From contig CM060731.1 in NCBI GenBank assembly GCA_030704615.1, positions 10,354,001 through 10,418,000 of the forward strand: DNA of 64,000 nt, written 5' to 3'. The translations under genes were made by a program, and so were the position numbers. The notes under the pieces are model-generated. The model worked only from the letters and a program-made list of their open reading frames with translations. It made no database searches and was not told the origin of the DNA. The DNA is from Takakia lepidozioides (lineage: Eukaryota > Streptophyta > Takakiopsida > Takakiales > Takakiaceae). Positions 35,901-47,354 of the stretch are shown in pieces. The stretch's first letter is position 1, and the number at the start of each line of letters is the position of its first letter.

Positions 35901-37849
35901 CAACCACCGCCGGCTCTCTTCAAGGTCGTAAACCAGTTTTCACCCGCGCTGTGAGGGTAAAGCTCAGGGTCTGGGGGTCTTAAAATGTTGACCAGGAACT
36001 GCATGGGTCCCCAGTTTGGGACATACTCGGCTGGGTATTCACCCACTGATGCTGCAAACATAAACACAACCACAACCAAACATGTCGCCTGAATACTGAT
36101 CCAATCTGAAAAACGATCTTTCTAGAGAGATATAGAGAGACGATTCAAGTCTCATCTAGCTGGAACTATTCTTCCTCTATCTTAACACCATTTGACGAGT
36201 TGCACTTGGCCCCTATCGGCAGAAACATCTTCCATGCAATTGCTGCTGCAAAGTCATAGTCGTCATTTCAGCTGTTCCACTCCAGGTGTGCTACCAGATA
36301 AGCATGCACTGACAAACTGATAGACAAGTGAATTTCATGGACAGACGAGATGTTACAGACACCAAAAAAAACACATCTGTCAAGAGACAAGGAAATGACT
36401 TGCCATAGCTCTCATCGCGGTTAATTAGCTCCCGTATACTCTCAGGGTTGTTGGCGTACGGGAAATAGAATTTTTGTGCCCAAGGGTGCGGATAACTGGC
36501 TGTTCGAAAACGAGCATGTGCACACCAAGGTCTTGCCGACGGCAAAATAGTTGACACAAACGTCAAAACACGAATGAGCCGTCCTACCCCCATGGTAAAC
36601 ATATAGCGTGCCCCAATGCCAAGACCGGGGGCTTTGATGCAACCATACAACACAGAGAATGCCAGAAGAAGGAAGAGCATCAGGTAGTGGTGGAGTCCAA
36701 TAACTGGGGCCCGTAGCAGCTGCACGACTGGAGAAGGGAGTTTCTCGTTTAGAGCCAATAACAGCCATTGGCCAATGTCCGGAAGGGGGGCAGATCTCCT
36801 GCAAGAAGTGTACGACATAGAGAAAGTGTGGGTGTGTGCATTGCAGGTTTGGTCCCCCAACTTTCAAGAACAAGCTTTTCAGATATCTTAAACTGGGTGC
36901 AGGAAGGGGAGACCAAAGCAAAGGAAAAGGCATAACAAAGAGAGGAGGTAGGAGAGAAATAACTCTCCAACGCAATAATAGGTGGTGTGCCTAAGATCAG
37001 AAACTATTCTGAACACTGAAAACAACCGGCTGTACAATCATGTCGCAAAATCTTGCCCCAACTCTTGCAGGACACAACTCACAGTCCAAAAATATATTCC
37101 ACATGCACTAAATAAAAGGCCCACACTTGGGCCTCAAACATCATGCTACTGCTAACTTCCGCCTCCCCACTGCAAACGAAAAAAAAACCAACTGGTACAG
37201 ATCTTGGAAATGTCGATGCAGCTCAAGTTCACTTATGATTTCCAGAAAGAAATCTTTACAAAGAAACCATGTGGCTTCGATAGGCAAATCCGACTACTAG
37301 ATTTGCTTCAATATTTAAGGCCCCTTCCTCAAAATCATGTTGCTACCCGAATTTATAGTAGGTCACACATGTCTGTCATGGGGATCCAATTTTCACGCCA
37401 AATTGCTAAACTTATTAATTCTACGAGGAAGCTAAATTCCATACTCATCCCTCGCACGATCCATTTGTCTCCATTCGCAATCAAACCCGAAATCCCATGA
37501 ATTTCTCATTTGTGAGTGTACACAGTACATGGAAACAACACTAGGAGGGTCAGGCTTACCAATGCCAGTCAAGACCCATCACTGTGGTGACGTACTGTAC
37601 CGAAATAGCTTCGATGACCAGAGCGCTCAGCATGAATACTAAAGATCCCACAAACACCCCCACACTGCGAAGCTCGCGATTCCAGTACCCATAGAAAGGA
37701 GCCCGAACTGCTGCTGCAACTGCAAAAAATCCCCATAACAAAGGTCTCAGTCTCTCATGCAGATCTGGTGCTACTTCTCGCAGGTAGTCAACTCCTATGT
37801 AGCAAACCGCTGCCACCCCCAGCGCCTTGGGGTACGAGGCCATCGCCAT
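32376..37849 (-). CDS. Sphingomyelin-synthase/PAP2-like membrane protein, four exons
   Basis: Exons 37849-37560, 36798-36404, 36051-35840 and 32768-32376 join in frame to 429 codons ending in TAA. Introns are about 761, 352 and 3071 bp; the second uses a GC donor (GCAAGT). The product has several membrane segments (e.g. VGVFVGSLVFMLSALVIEAI, YLMLFLLLAFSVLYG) and the lipid phosphatase/transferase active-site blocks: GGCNDLIFSGHMLV in exon 3 and ERHHYSVDVVAGIYMG in exon 4, giving the His-His-Asp set of the PAP2 C-terminal (sphingomyelin-synthase-related) family. Length and the AMAWT-EAYPGW join fit the plant 'sphingomyelin synthetase family' proteins of about 420 residues. It probably moves or removes a phospho-head group on a membrane lipid; the substrate cannot be told. 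A C-terminal helix (EGDIVKAAKDGDIDRIRGML) and last membrane span follow. LINE debris fills intron 3. Confidence 0.88.
32887..32922 (+). repeat. (CT)n microsatellite
   Basis: About 18 CT units within intron 3 of the PAP2-like gene. Confidence 0.95.
33000..33300 (+). mobile_element. LINE C-terminal fragment (zf-RVT), copy 1
   Basis: Encodes KQMQRGKGDRNCPMCRQPED and NLHFLIHCPGYS, the Cys-Cys-His-Cys zinc-binding region found near the end of plant non-LTR reverse transcriptases. Antisense to the host gene, inside its third intron. Confidence 0.7.
33694..34960 (+). mobile_element. LINE C-terminal fragment (zf-RVT), copy 2
   Basis: The longest copy. The frame 33911-34588 reads DDLKGLPTLGTRLKFKL, RGKGDCKCPLCGQPEDNIHF, LIHCPRYSNQRDVLF and NHTQQIDACVKGFLEDIW. 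An upstream piece (33694-33879, KPWRKRVEEILKDLNLS) belongs to the same protein after a stop. The non-coding tail 34500-34960 is related to 60490-60900. Confidence 0.7.
35030..35360 (+). mobile_element. LINE C-terminal fragment (zf-RVT), copy 3
   Basis: KGLPTLGPRLKFKLRVGSL, then CLMCGRPQDNIHFLIQCPG, where the His before the third Cys has become Gln. Third copy of the same fragment within 2.4 kb, all in the same direction. Confidence 0.65.
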
Positions 37850-37908
37850 CCTCCCTTCGTCTTCCCCACGCCTCGTACATGTTATGTTCCTCGTATCTGC
37901 AACCTGCC

Positions 37909-37923
37909 CACGTGGTATTTATA
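37909..37923 (-). promoter_or_regulatory. Probable promoter of the PAP2-like gene: TATA box and G-box
   Basis: On the minus strand TATAAATA (37923-37916) is followed by CACGTG (37914-37909), 60-75 bp upstream of the ATG at 37849. CACGTG is the core bound by plant bZIP and bHLH factors. Confidence 0.45.
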
Positions 37924-37949
37924 TCAAAACCATGGATACTACGTGGCAA

Positions 37950-39785
37950 ATGGCTGTTGGTGGGGTTCAAAGAAACATTGCAGCATATTCTTCCTCTCTT
38001 GGCATCTTCTCTCTTTTCTGATTCTCTCTGCGAACAAATTTGTGTTCTAAAGATTCCTTTAGTGGGTGACGCGATGTAGGATTGGGCAGTGCCGAGGTTG
38101 TGGGATTGAACATTGAACGAGCGTGTGCAACGAGATGATGACTGTGTAAGTATTCATTGCCAGTCTCACTCGCGACCGTTGCCTCCTGATTTGGGCCTGG
38201 GTTATGAATTTTAAAATGCAAATTTCTCACAGTAAAACCCTCTTCTTCACTCATGTCTACATCCCCATGTTCGACGTCATACATTTACAGCGATGTCTGT
38301 ATGTGGGCCATCCCATGCTCTGCCATGACATGCACTTCCATACATTGGTGGCAATATATTTAAGTACCATCTCGAGCCATCCCATACCATCGAGTCTGGT
38401 AGTGCATGTTAAAGAAGTTCGTTGGATTGTAGTCATTTCCCGAGCCATTACAAAATCAAAATCGAAGCACAATCCAATGATCACAGCAAATATTTATTAG
38501 AATTATATATACTGGAGTAAACCTATTAATACGTACTGACCTAGCTTATTAGGCAATAATTAATTCAAAATCAAGTGCCTAATTAAATTGAGAACATTTT
38601 TGGAAAATGTGCCTAAAATTTGGAAAAATTTCATGAGAAGTGCCTAATTACTCGAAAAGTATGAAAAACACCAAAATTTCCAAATTGTGAAAAACACAAG
38701 CAAAGAGAAGTAGGGTTGTGCCAGATGTTTAGGTATAGGAAAAATAAAACAGGTAAAAAAAAACAAAAAAAACAGTTGGAAAGGTTTAGGGTTTAGTAAA
38801 TACCTATGTTGGTCTGGTATCAACATTTTGGGATACCAGGCTGGTCCTGGTATATGGGTGGATCTGAAAATGACATACCAGGGGAACATTGGTACCGGGG
38901 ATATTTATCAAGTTAGATACCAGTCTGGTAAGGGTATTGAGAAAATTTTCATCACTTAAGCAATGGTATCAATAGAAATGTGCCCAAGTAATACCAGCTG
39001 GTATATATACTGGGATCTGGTATCAAACAAGCCTTCAATTGACTTAAAAAACACTTGAAGAGTGTATCATACATGAAAAGCGGAACTGCACATGAAAAAT
39101 GATCTCATTGCCACCGACTGCAAACTTCATATCATACTTTATTGCAAATCAATGTTGCATGCACATTTGCTCTCATGGCGCAATTTGTGGGCTGAAATTT
39201 TTTCCACGCATGAACAATTTGGTTTGAGACACCTCAAGGACCTAAGACTTGTCCCCTTGAGACCATATTAACACTCTTCCCTACTTCCCGTCAACAAGGA
39301 TTGATACTAGTCGAAGAATGGTTGTGAAACGCTTGCAACGAGTATCAATACTAAATCCTAGCCATCAACTCCAGACTAGTATGGTATTCGCTAACCCTAC
39401 GCTGGCAGATTCGTTTTTATTATTTAGGTCCCTCACCTACAAACATTAGGCATGTATTACAGTCGACCCTGGATAAATAATGAATAATTGTTAGGCACCT
39501 CCCTCAAAAACTATTGTTGAGGTAATTTTCTCGTAAAAAAAACATAATGGTCTTGAAAATAGATGTTACCTCAACAATTGTTTTTGACCTCCCTCAAAAA
39601 CTATTGTTGGGGTAATTTTCTTTTTTTTTAAACATAATGTTTGATATGTGATAAAAGAATGTGAAGGTTGTATGTACCAGTGTTGGTTTGGTATGGGTAT
39701 CAGACCCGAGTATCAACCCTGGTATCAGGAACCAGACCAGCCTGGTCCTAAATTCTACATTTTTATTAATTATTAGGTGCACCAA
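37950..39785. other. No gene; AT-rich with GGTAT/ATACC repeats
   Basis: Spacer upstream of the PAP2-like gene. 38790-39020 and 39675-39760 are dense in CTGGTATC and ATACCAG words like those of the MITE at 27140. 39487-39560 and 39586-39640 share a diverged copy of CCTCCCTCAAAAACTATTG. Confidence 0.5.
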
Positions 39786-40015
39786 CAGTCAGTAGCTCAG
39801 TTGGTTAAGTGCACTTAGTGCCACCCAGATGGTTCCGGGGTCAAATCTTGCTACTGAGGGGTGTGGTATGGTTCCTGGGCGATGTCCCACTCATTCGCCT
39901 CCATGGTGCATAAATGAAAGAGGTTATTTTCTCCTCTCATTACAAAGGGGCCTGATTTGTGAGCTGTCGCTCCCAGGTGTTTCCCTTTTTAAAATATTTA
40001 TTTTTTATTTTAAAA
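39786..40015 (+). repeat. tRNA-derived SINE, second type
   Basis: A box TAGCTCAGTTGG at 39793-39804 and a B-like box GGTCAAATC near 39839, then about 150 bp of body and an A/G-rich tail near 40013-40030. The head resembles a tRNA (GTAGCTCAGTTGGTTAAG), but the cloverleaf is incomplete. Confidence 0.6.
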
Positions 40016-40359
40016 AAAAGAAAAGAAAAGAAGGCGCAGAAGTGCCTAATAAACTAGGTCAATACTACTAGTGTTGGGAGGGTATTGGGTACGCAGAGGG
40101 TATCAACCAGTGTTGGTCTGATATCTTGAATTGGAAATACCAGAAGGGTCCTCGTATGCAGTGCTGAATTTTTTTTAAGGCAGGTAGGTTTTCCAATAAT
40201 GCAGCCCCTGATTTTTTCAAGTATGAATCTGGTATGTATAGAGTGGTTTTAAGAGAAAAAAAATCAATCCGGACATGAGCAATGACATCTGAATGTCAAT
40301 AAACGTATTAAAAATTAATAAAATAAAAATGGTACTAGTATTCAAATGACCATCTGAAC

Positions 40360-40745
40360 AGTTCAAATGGCCATGTCAAGTTAAATAAACACAGTGTGAA
40401 ACTAACTAGAATAAATCTAGTTATTTGTATTTAACACTTGGAATTAGTTCAAGTGTTAAGTCAGGTGTCAAGTTTAGCTTGACACCTGAACCATCTTAAC
40501 TTCACGAGCTCGTCAGTCAGTCGTGCGACTCATCTCTCTCGAGTTGAGCCTGCACGACGTAGCTCCCTCGCTGCTTAGCATCTGAATGTACTTATGGAGG
40601 GAGAGTAGGATGTTGTGGGGTGGAGTCCCCATAGCTTGGGGTGCCCCTAGCTCGACTCTTATTTTAACGAGTGATTGTATTGTATTTCGTGTTTTTGTGT
40701 CAACAGACACTCTGTGAGTTTAGTTTTCATATCACTCGAGCGAGA
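40360..40745 (+). repeat. LTR fragment of the DNMT retroelement family
   Basis: GCCATGTCAAGTTAAATAAAC through ATATCACTCGAGCGAGATGG. Closely matches 57788-58125 (same strand) and, reversed, 54080-54402. The first ~85 bp of the LTR as defined at 57698 are absent here. It may be the 5' LTR of the plus-strand copy. Confidence 0.65.
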
Positions 40746-43110
40746 TGGCTTGTGTCTTTTAGTGCGAGATACGAGTCTTAGTTAGCACTAGTGTCTTGTT
40801 TTTGTGTTTGAAGCTTCCTTAAGATGTCAGCTCAGTTGAGTGAGTGGAAGATTGAGTGGAAAAAAATTAGCAGTTGAAGGGATTACTCGTGTCGAGAAAA
40901 CCTGTAGTTAAGAGAAAAATGAAATTTTGAGAAGAAAGATTGGCTAGCAACGCTCCGAATGGTGTAGCCGTTGCTGCCAAGCCGTATTGGAACCAGCTCA
41001 TGACCTGCAACATCTAGCCTATAATATGCCAGGGATAAGCCACACGGAAGAGTATCTGCAAGGGTTGATGTTAGCCGATCTTGTAAGCTAGGAAGCTGAT
41101 AACAACACATGACGGGGCTGACCGCAACGTAGCCAGTTGGTTGGCGTCGATATGTTTACAAGGTACTTGCAGGCTGGTGCTTAAAAACCACAATGACAAG
41201 CAGAATATGGAGTGGCTTATTGGTAACTGAGTTAGCAAATATAATGAAAAGCCGTCACTCAAGTTGATGGTTGTTAAGAACAGGAAGAAGCGGGGAGCGG
41301 CAGTGTCTCGGTAGAGCAACCTGACGGTAGAGATGTGAAGAGAAGTGGAGCACGGTGTGAGGCCATGTTGGCTGGAAGAACTCAATGAATGATTTGCCAT
41401 CAGAATATTGGGTTCGTGGTCTGGCGGCTTCCATCGACTCGGACAAAAGCTGAACAGACCAGACCCTCGTTTTGTTTTCATTAATCGTATCCAAAGTCGA
41501 CCTATCGGGCTGGATATGACATTGGCTCTAATGGAGGACGATTAGCTAGCTCCATCGACGAACTCTGCAATGGTGGAGCTGCGGACAGAAGCTTGAATCA
41601 GAATTAACTTGGGCAATCGGCACTACTGCTCAGGTGGTCCTGGTTGGGATGTCCACTCGTCCATCTGTAGGTTTGATAAATCTACAGGGGCGATGTCATA
41701 GCGCACCTAGGTAGTCAAGTAACACCTCAGTGACACTTACGTTGCTGAGAGGGTAAGGTAATCATGATGGATTGATGTCAGTGGCAAGATGAACATGACG
41801 GATCTTGAGACTGTTGGAGACCTGCGAACAATGGAGTTTGGATGGCCTTGACTCGAGGAAGGTGTGAAGAAGATTGACAAGCTCCTCCGCCGTGACCAGG
41901 TTGTGGTGATCTCATTAATCTTTGTATTTTCCATGGTGGGCTATTTGAATTGGAATTGATCAGGGTTCGTTTTGCCTGCCAATCGAATACCAATAGTCAA
42001 CGATATGGCTGGCCACCACGTCAAGGTGAAGCTGGATTGAAGTTGGAAAATGGTGGATGGCTGTGAAATTGATTAGTCAATTCAAATGAGGGCCAATTGC
42101 TCTTGAATCGCTGGCCGAAGGTGGTGTCGGGCTCTAAATGGCTTGGGGATTTTGCGGGCACTCGCATGGCACTCGCATGGCACTGTATTTTTTTAACTTG
42201 ATGGGAACCTACAGGGAATCGCAAAAAGAAAAAAAAAAAGAAAAAAAAAAACGTGGGATCAGGGAACCAAAAGAAACTAATTGAAAATAGTTTTTCCTTG
42301 TATTTGTTTCCATTTAAGGTCATATATTATGTTTAGAGAGCCTGTTTGGCCACATCTTTGTCAAATGAGCTCCGTTTGACGCAGTTTTTGGGGAGATAGC
42401 TGCAGGAAGGGGAAATCTATCAACTCAGACCTCGTTTTAGTTTTTTGGACCTGACCAAAAATCTATAGAATTTTTCTAATGTAAATTAGATCTTCCCCAC
42501 ATATATTTGAGGTCCATTGAATAAGCTGTTTCAAGTTAGGGATGATCACCAAGCTTTCTGTTCGTAACACACCTGTCACTCTTTGACATTAGTGTATGGC
42601 TAGAGAGGAAATGGAGAGTGTCGGGATGAGGGCATGCTGGGGTTAGGAATTGCTTTAGTCTCTCCTCCCCATAGCTTTCCACCCTCTCGGTAGGCCAAAA
42701 CCTTTCCATAGGTGGAGGCAAGAGTCAGTCCGGGTTTTTGGGCTGGGGTATTCTGCAGGAGCAGCACTGCGGAGGGATTTTGGTGTGGGGGTGTTGATGT
42801 TTTGATTTCTTGTGTTTGGATCCCCCCCAACACCTGCATGCTTGACTGTGCGTCATGTTGGTTTTGTGTGGGCGCTTGCTTTCATAGGGATTAGGCCGGA
42901 TTTGATCACCGGTCAATCCTAGAGTATGTTGTCGGTGGTGAGGCTGGAGTGATGACCAGCAAGAACACCAATGTTTCTTCTATGGTGAGACTAGGTTGAT
43001 GACCAGCCAACCATAGGAGTTCTTGCGGTGGATGCAAGTGCAGGTGCCCTGAGCCACTGGGATATGACCCTTAAACCGCAACAGATGCCCACCCGTGTCA
43101 CTATTAGAAT
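40746..43110. other. Leader or unrelated spacer upstream of gag
   Basis: No recognisable gene. 42330-42425 (GCCTGTTTGGCCACATCTTTG, then CCGTTTGACGCAGTTTTTGG) recurs reversed at 52216-52310, just next to the minus-strand methyltransferase, so at least this part belongs to the retroelement family. An A-rich run lies at 42226-42251. Confidence 0.4.
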
Positions 43111-43123
43111 TAGTACTAGAGCC
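43111..43123 (+). other. Possible primer-binding site, degenerate
   Basis: TAGTACTAGAGCC resembles TGGTATCAGAGCC (initiator tRNA-Met type) with several changes and lies just before gag. Confidence 0.25.
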
Positions 43124-43135
43124 TTATAGTGTCAC

Positions 43136-44680
43136 GTGGAGGAGGTGCGGGTTGTGAGTATCATCACGGAGTTACCCAAGGGTTTTGAGGGGAGTACGGC
43201 TACAAACAGTAACAGTGAGAGTGGGTTCACAAGACGAGGGGTTCGGTTCAGACCACCTTCATCTCCACCCTCAACTAGTGTAGAGTCTGACACAGACTCG
43301 GAGGCTTCATCAACATGTGTGCAGTTTTCTTCGTCATTATTGTGGGACGACATGGAGGAGATGTATGGAACTACCAAGGGGCCTCGTAGGTACTCTGGAG
43401 CTGTGGGCACAATCAAGCTGGATGACTTTATCTAGGAGTTCGACAACTAGTGTGATTTGCAGCAGATACGCAATCCACAGCTGTTCACCCCATTCATGGT
43501 GTGGAAGTGACTGTTCCAGCATTTGGAAGGCCTGCCTATGGACGATTACCACGAGTTCAGGCGAGGACATGAAGCAGAGATTGAGGAGTGGAGGATATAT
43601 TGGTCACTTGACTACGTCTCCATTACTCGAGGCATGACGCGACCAGTAGCTGCATCAGCACCAATATCTCCCACTGCCAGCACTAGTAGTGGAACAAGTA
43701 GTGTCGGTACTTCTGCAGGTGGTACCAGTTCAAAAGGTGCTACTACTCCTCATGCCACAGCTACAACACATGTGCCTAGATTCAACCCGGTGGTGGAGTT
43801 CTTCCAGGAGTTGTGGAGGAACTACCAAGGCGTACGGACAGAGAAGCTGCGAAGTTTGCAAGACTTCCAGTGCAAATCCAGTGAGAGCTTGCGAGAGGCC
43901 TACACTTGTATGAGGCGCTTGATAAATGTGACCCAAGGGGTTACTGAAGCTCAGGCAGTCCAGTTCTGGTATGGAATTTTGGACAATGAGCTCAGGAGAA
44001 GGGTGCGGGATGCAACCCTGTTACAAGCGGCCCAACCCACATTAGCAGATGTGTTTCTGTTGGCTGAGCGGATTGAGCTCAACATGGTGGAGGAGCGAGT
44101 TGTTACCATTGGATTTGGCAAGGACATGTCTGCATGAGGCGCAGCTGCCAGCCAACAGGCACAAGGGACTGCCCAACAATGTGGTCAGGGGGGCAAGGTT
44201 GCCCAATCCAAATTCCATGGAGCTTACATGGGACCTCAAGTGCAGAGGCCAGTAGCATCTTTTGCAGGCCAACAACAACCAGGGGTGGTACGTTGGACAT
44301 GTGGAGGACCCCATGTCAAGAAAGATTGCCCAGAGAGTGACAAAGGGCCGACACAAGTACAGCCTGCATAGTTGCAGTGTGGGCATTGTGGCAAGTATGG
44401 GCATGGAGATGCCCAGTCTTATGACTTGCACCCTGAGTTGCGGCGAGGCCAGTTCCAAGGGAACAATGGTGGTCGAGGGAGAGGTGGAGCACCTCAGAGA
44501 GGTCGAGGTGGTCAGGCACGAGGTGCATGACAGGGCAAGCACAGTATGGCCAAGGATGTGGAGGTTAGGGCGTTGACCAAGGCATGGCCAACCGGCTTCA
44601 GCAGCTAGAACAAAGATTTGCTGCCATGGCTACAGCTCAGGTGGTACCAGCTCCAAGACCTGAGGGTCCACTTCCTGTTC
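43136..44680 (+). pseudogene. gag of the DNMT retroelement, plus-strand copy
   Basis: A Ser/Thr-rich N-terminus (43136-43435) is followed, after a stop and frame change, by the capsid-like region in 43523-44137: FNPVVEFFQELWRNYQGVRT, KLRSLQDFQCKSSESLREAY and AVQFWYGILDNELRRRVRDA. This helix-rich pattern is that of retrotransposon gag. A further frame change near 44137 leads to zinc knuckles (CGGPHVKKDC near 44305-44335; CGHCGKYGHGDAQS near 44385, last Cys lost) and a Gly/Arg-rich RNA-binding tail. Gag would package the element RNA. Stops near 43433, 43509, 44136, 44370 and 44685 prevent translation of a single protein. Confidence 0.75.
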
Positions 44681-44732
44681 TTCCTTAGCAGCGTCATCCT
44701 GACGGAAGAGACATGGGAGACATGAGATTTAT

Positions 44733-45715
44733 GTGTGGGGCAGCACTACCACTACTGCAGGTGGAGTCTACTGCCATGAGCCACGAGGTGCAGATGTGGA
44801 GTTGGATCTACAGCGTGGGGAGGCTCGCCGTCAAGCTAGGTTGCCTCAATCATTCATCTTGGCGGAGATAGGGTCGATGACATCCATGGCACCTAGTTCT
44901 CGCCCGACGGATACCGAAGTAGAGGCCGTTATTGAGCTATTGGGGAGAGCTACACGTGCAGCACTGACACCTGCTGCCAAGGCTAGTGCAGCCAGTGTGT
45001 TGTTGGGGGCGGCCACCTCTTTGTGTCAGGCCACAGTGTTCTTGGCAACCATGATTGCGACGCCGGGGGTAAGACCAGCTGTAGTGTTCAGACTAGCAAC
45101 AACACTCTGTGAGAGTGAGGAGATCACTTCATCTTCTGCGGAGTTAGTGGAAGGTGTAGTGGCAGAGGGATCCTCGGATTTGAGGGTAAAGACTGCCACG
45201 GCTGCGCCATGTCAAGCTGCAGCTGTCAGGTTGACGGAGCTGCTAGCTATGCCAGCCTTTGAGCGCGCCATGGTGACATCTGGAGTTGTCTTGTTAGACA
45301 ATCAGGATGATATTTTCTCTTTGAGTGGACCGGCAGGCAAGAGGTACCGGCCACTGCGGGCCTTGTTGGACTCGGGAGCTCAGCCACTGATGTTGGGCAG
45401 AGCTGCTATTGCAGGTTTGGGCCTCATGGAGGCGGATATGGAGCCTTGTCCTTTCCAGATACAGACATCTCTGGGAGATTAGAGCAGGCTTGGGGCATGA
45501 TACGGCGTGAGTTGGCCATTAGACTACAGCCGGATCATCCTATAGATGGCTCAGTGATGCCAGCCAAGGCCATTATGACAGACGCGGTCTCTTACGATGT
45601 CTTCGTTGGTGGGGCAGTGTTGTATCACATGGGCTTCACCCTGGATTTTTGGGAGGAGTCAGCATCCTACAGGCCTAGATGACAATCAGGGGATGGTCGT
45701 CGTGTACAGGTTCCT
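44733..45715 (+). pseudogene. Linker and aspartic protease of the DNMT retroelement
   Basis: Frame 44733-45482 is Ala/Thr-rich and ends in a retropepsin core, RALLDSGAQPLMLGRAAIAG (about 45358-45417). DSGA is the catalytic triplet variant found in many Ty3-like elements. The second half of the protease continues in another frame (45446-45682: AIMTDAVSYDVFVGGAVLYH, MGFTLDFW), which runs in frame, past one TGA at about 45680, into the methyltransferase. Protease and methyltransferase thus belong to one polyprotein, from which the protease would release the products. Confidence 0.65.
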
Positions 45716-47040
45716 GTGATATTCATTGGGGGTGTTGCTGCTGCCCAGCGGGGCAAGATGCCAACACTAGCAGCCTTCACAACTGCAGTTAATTGGCCTG
45801 GAGAGTTGCTGGAGGGCAATGCCCATGCAGATGATGTGCCACCTCCAGCAGAACAGGATGACATGCATGATATGGCGGAGTTGCCTGCCATGGTTGTTCA
45901 CACTCCATTGTGGGGTACGAGTAAGGATTTGCAGCAGGATGCTGATAGACGGGTGCAACAAGCTTGGGTAGATGTCTTTGTACCGTCAGGAGAGGAGGAG
46001 AGTGCGGTGATTGCACAAAGACCACCTCAGTTGTCGCCATTGGACACCACACCTATTGTGTGGCAGTGCCCGGATGAAGGCATATGCCTTCTGGACTTGT
46101 TTGGCGGGATCAGCACTGGATTGGCTACAGTGTTGCAGGCAGATGTACGAGTTCGACGTTACCTGTATGTGGAGAGGGATGAGACTGCACGACGTGTCTC
46201 ACTGCGTTATGTTGCTCAGTTGGTGCAGCAGTACCCTGATTTGTTGCCGGTGTCTGTAGTTCGTGGATACCAACAAGCCTTGTCAGCAAACATCTCTTTG
46301 TTGGGGGCATATGATTTGGAGCGGGTTGGCCATATTCACTTGGTAGTGGCAGGTTGGCCCTGCCAAGGGCATTCATCAGCCGGGTATGGCAATGGGTTAC
46401 AAGACTCAAGGTCACGTCTGTTTTGGGAGATGTTGAGGGTCTTACGCTATTTACAGCTTCAGCAAACAGACTCTCCGACATATATCTTGGAGAATGTGCC
46501 ATTGATGGGTGATTCTCGGGCCAAGGTGATGGCCGGTGTTCATCAAGTGCGGTCTTGGCTTGGGTCAGCAGTGTTGCTGGATGCAGCTGCAGTGGGGTCA
46601 CGGGCTCATCGCCCACGACTATGGTGGACCAACTTGATGTCACCTGCACTGCTCAAGCGTGCATTTGATGGGGTGCAACGGCCACCAAACCTGACGGTGG
46701 ATAGCATTTTGGACATAGGGAGATAGTCTCAACGTGTGAGACACGATGACTGATCATCTTTGGCAGTGGTCAATAAAGTGGATCACCCACGAGCAACATT
46801 ACCTACACTGCTCAGCTTTCCAGGATCTTATGCTTTCCGAGATGGTGGACCTGGCCTCTTGTGGGATAGCCAGTTGCAGCAGTTAGTGGAACCCAATGCT
46901 GACGAGCGCGAGCGGGCGATGGGTTTTACCACTGGTACCACGGCGGTGCCATCTCTTTCTAAGGCATCACGTCGTCAGGTGTTGGGGCAAGCAATGGATC
47001 TCAATTGCTTGACCTAGATTATCAGCTTGGCTATGGCTGA
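45716..47040 (+). pseudogene. C5 cytosine DNA methyltransferase in the retroelement, plus copy
   Basis: A C5 DNA methyltransferase with motifs in canonical, non-permuted order: I (LLDLFGGISTGL, about 46088), II (YLYVERDETARRV), IV with the catalytic Cys in GWPCQGHSS (TGC at 46361-46363), VI (ILENVPL, ENV at 46490-46498), VIII (GSRAHRPRLWW), IX (RATLPTLLSFPG) and X (RQVLGQAMDLNC). Spacing, the DSRSRLFWEMLR block and the end resemble DNMT3 (compare LFDGIATGL, GRLFFEF, AHRARYFWGNL), not the permuted plant DRM. Such enzymes transfer a methyl group from S-adenosylmethionine to cytosine. The N-terminal linker is Pro/Ala-rich. Stops at 46724, about 46750 and 47015 lie where the sister copy at 51029-52214 has sense codons. 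All catalytic motifs are otherwise kept. Confidence 0.88.
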
Positions 47041-47259
47041 GCAGCATAGAGTACGGAGTACACTTCCCTTGATAGTCTCTCTGCCTACCGAGACGGTATA
47101 GGCAGCGAGTGGGGGCGAACAGGTGCGGACCACGAGGTGTAGGCCGCATCTATGGCACACGTGGGAGGTGCTCGAGGTTCAGAGGGATTTGGCAGCCAAG
47201 GCGGCGGTGATGGATGAGGTTGGGGATTTTTCTCGGGTTGAGGAGGTCCTCAAGGGTGT
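47041..47259 (+). other. Inter-domain linker cut by rearrangement
   Basis: Continues the polyprotein (EVLEVQRDLAAKAAVMDEVG) up to about 47255. Here the sister copy continues towards reverse transcriptase, but this copy switches to the reversed start of an LTR. Confidence 0.7.
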
Positions 47260-47354
47260 GTCGTGCGCATACGTATCGCTACACAACTACATCACTGTCC
47301 AAACCACACCACACATATATGCACAATAAAGTAGTCTGCCACAATCGCCCCCCT
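47260..47354 (-). repeat. Truncated 3' LTR and polypurine tract of the minus-strand copy
   Basis: On the minus strand: polypurine tract AGGGGGGCGA (47354-47345), then TGTGGCAGACTACTTTATTG and the first ~84 bp of the LTR, cut at 47260. Matches 57685-57780. Confidence 0.75.

Noticed and set aside
35340-35954. 204-codon plus-strand frame
   Set aside because: It overlaps exon 3 of the PAP2-like gene, whose minus-strand reading has the GGCND...SGH motif and proper splice sites.
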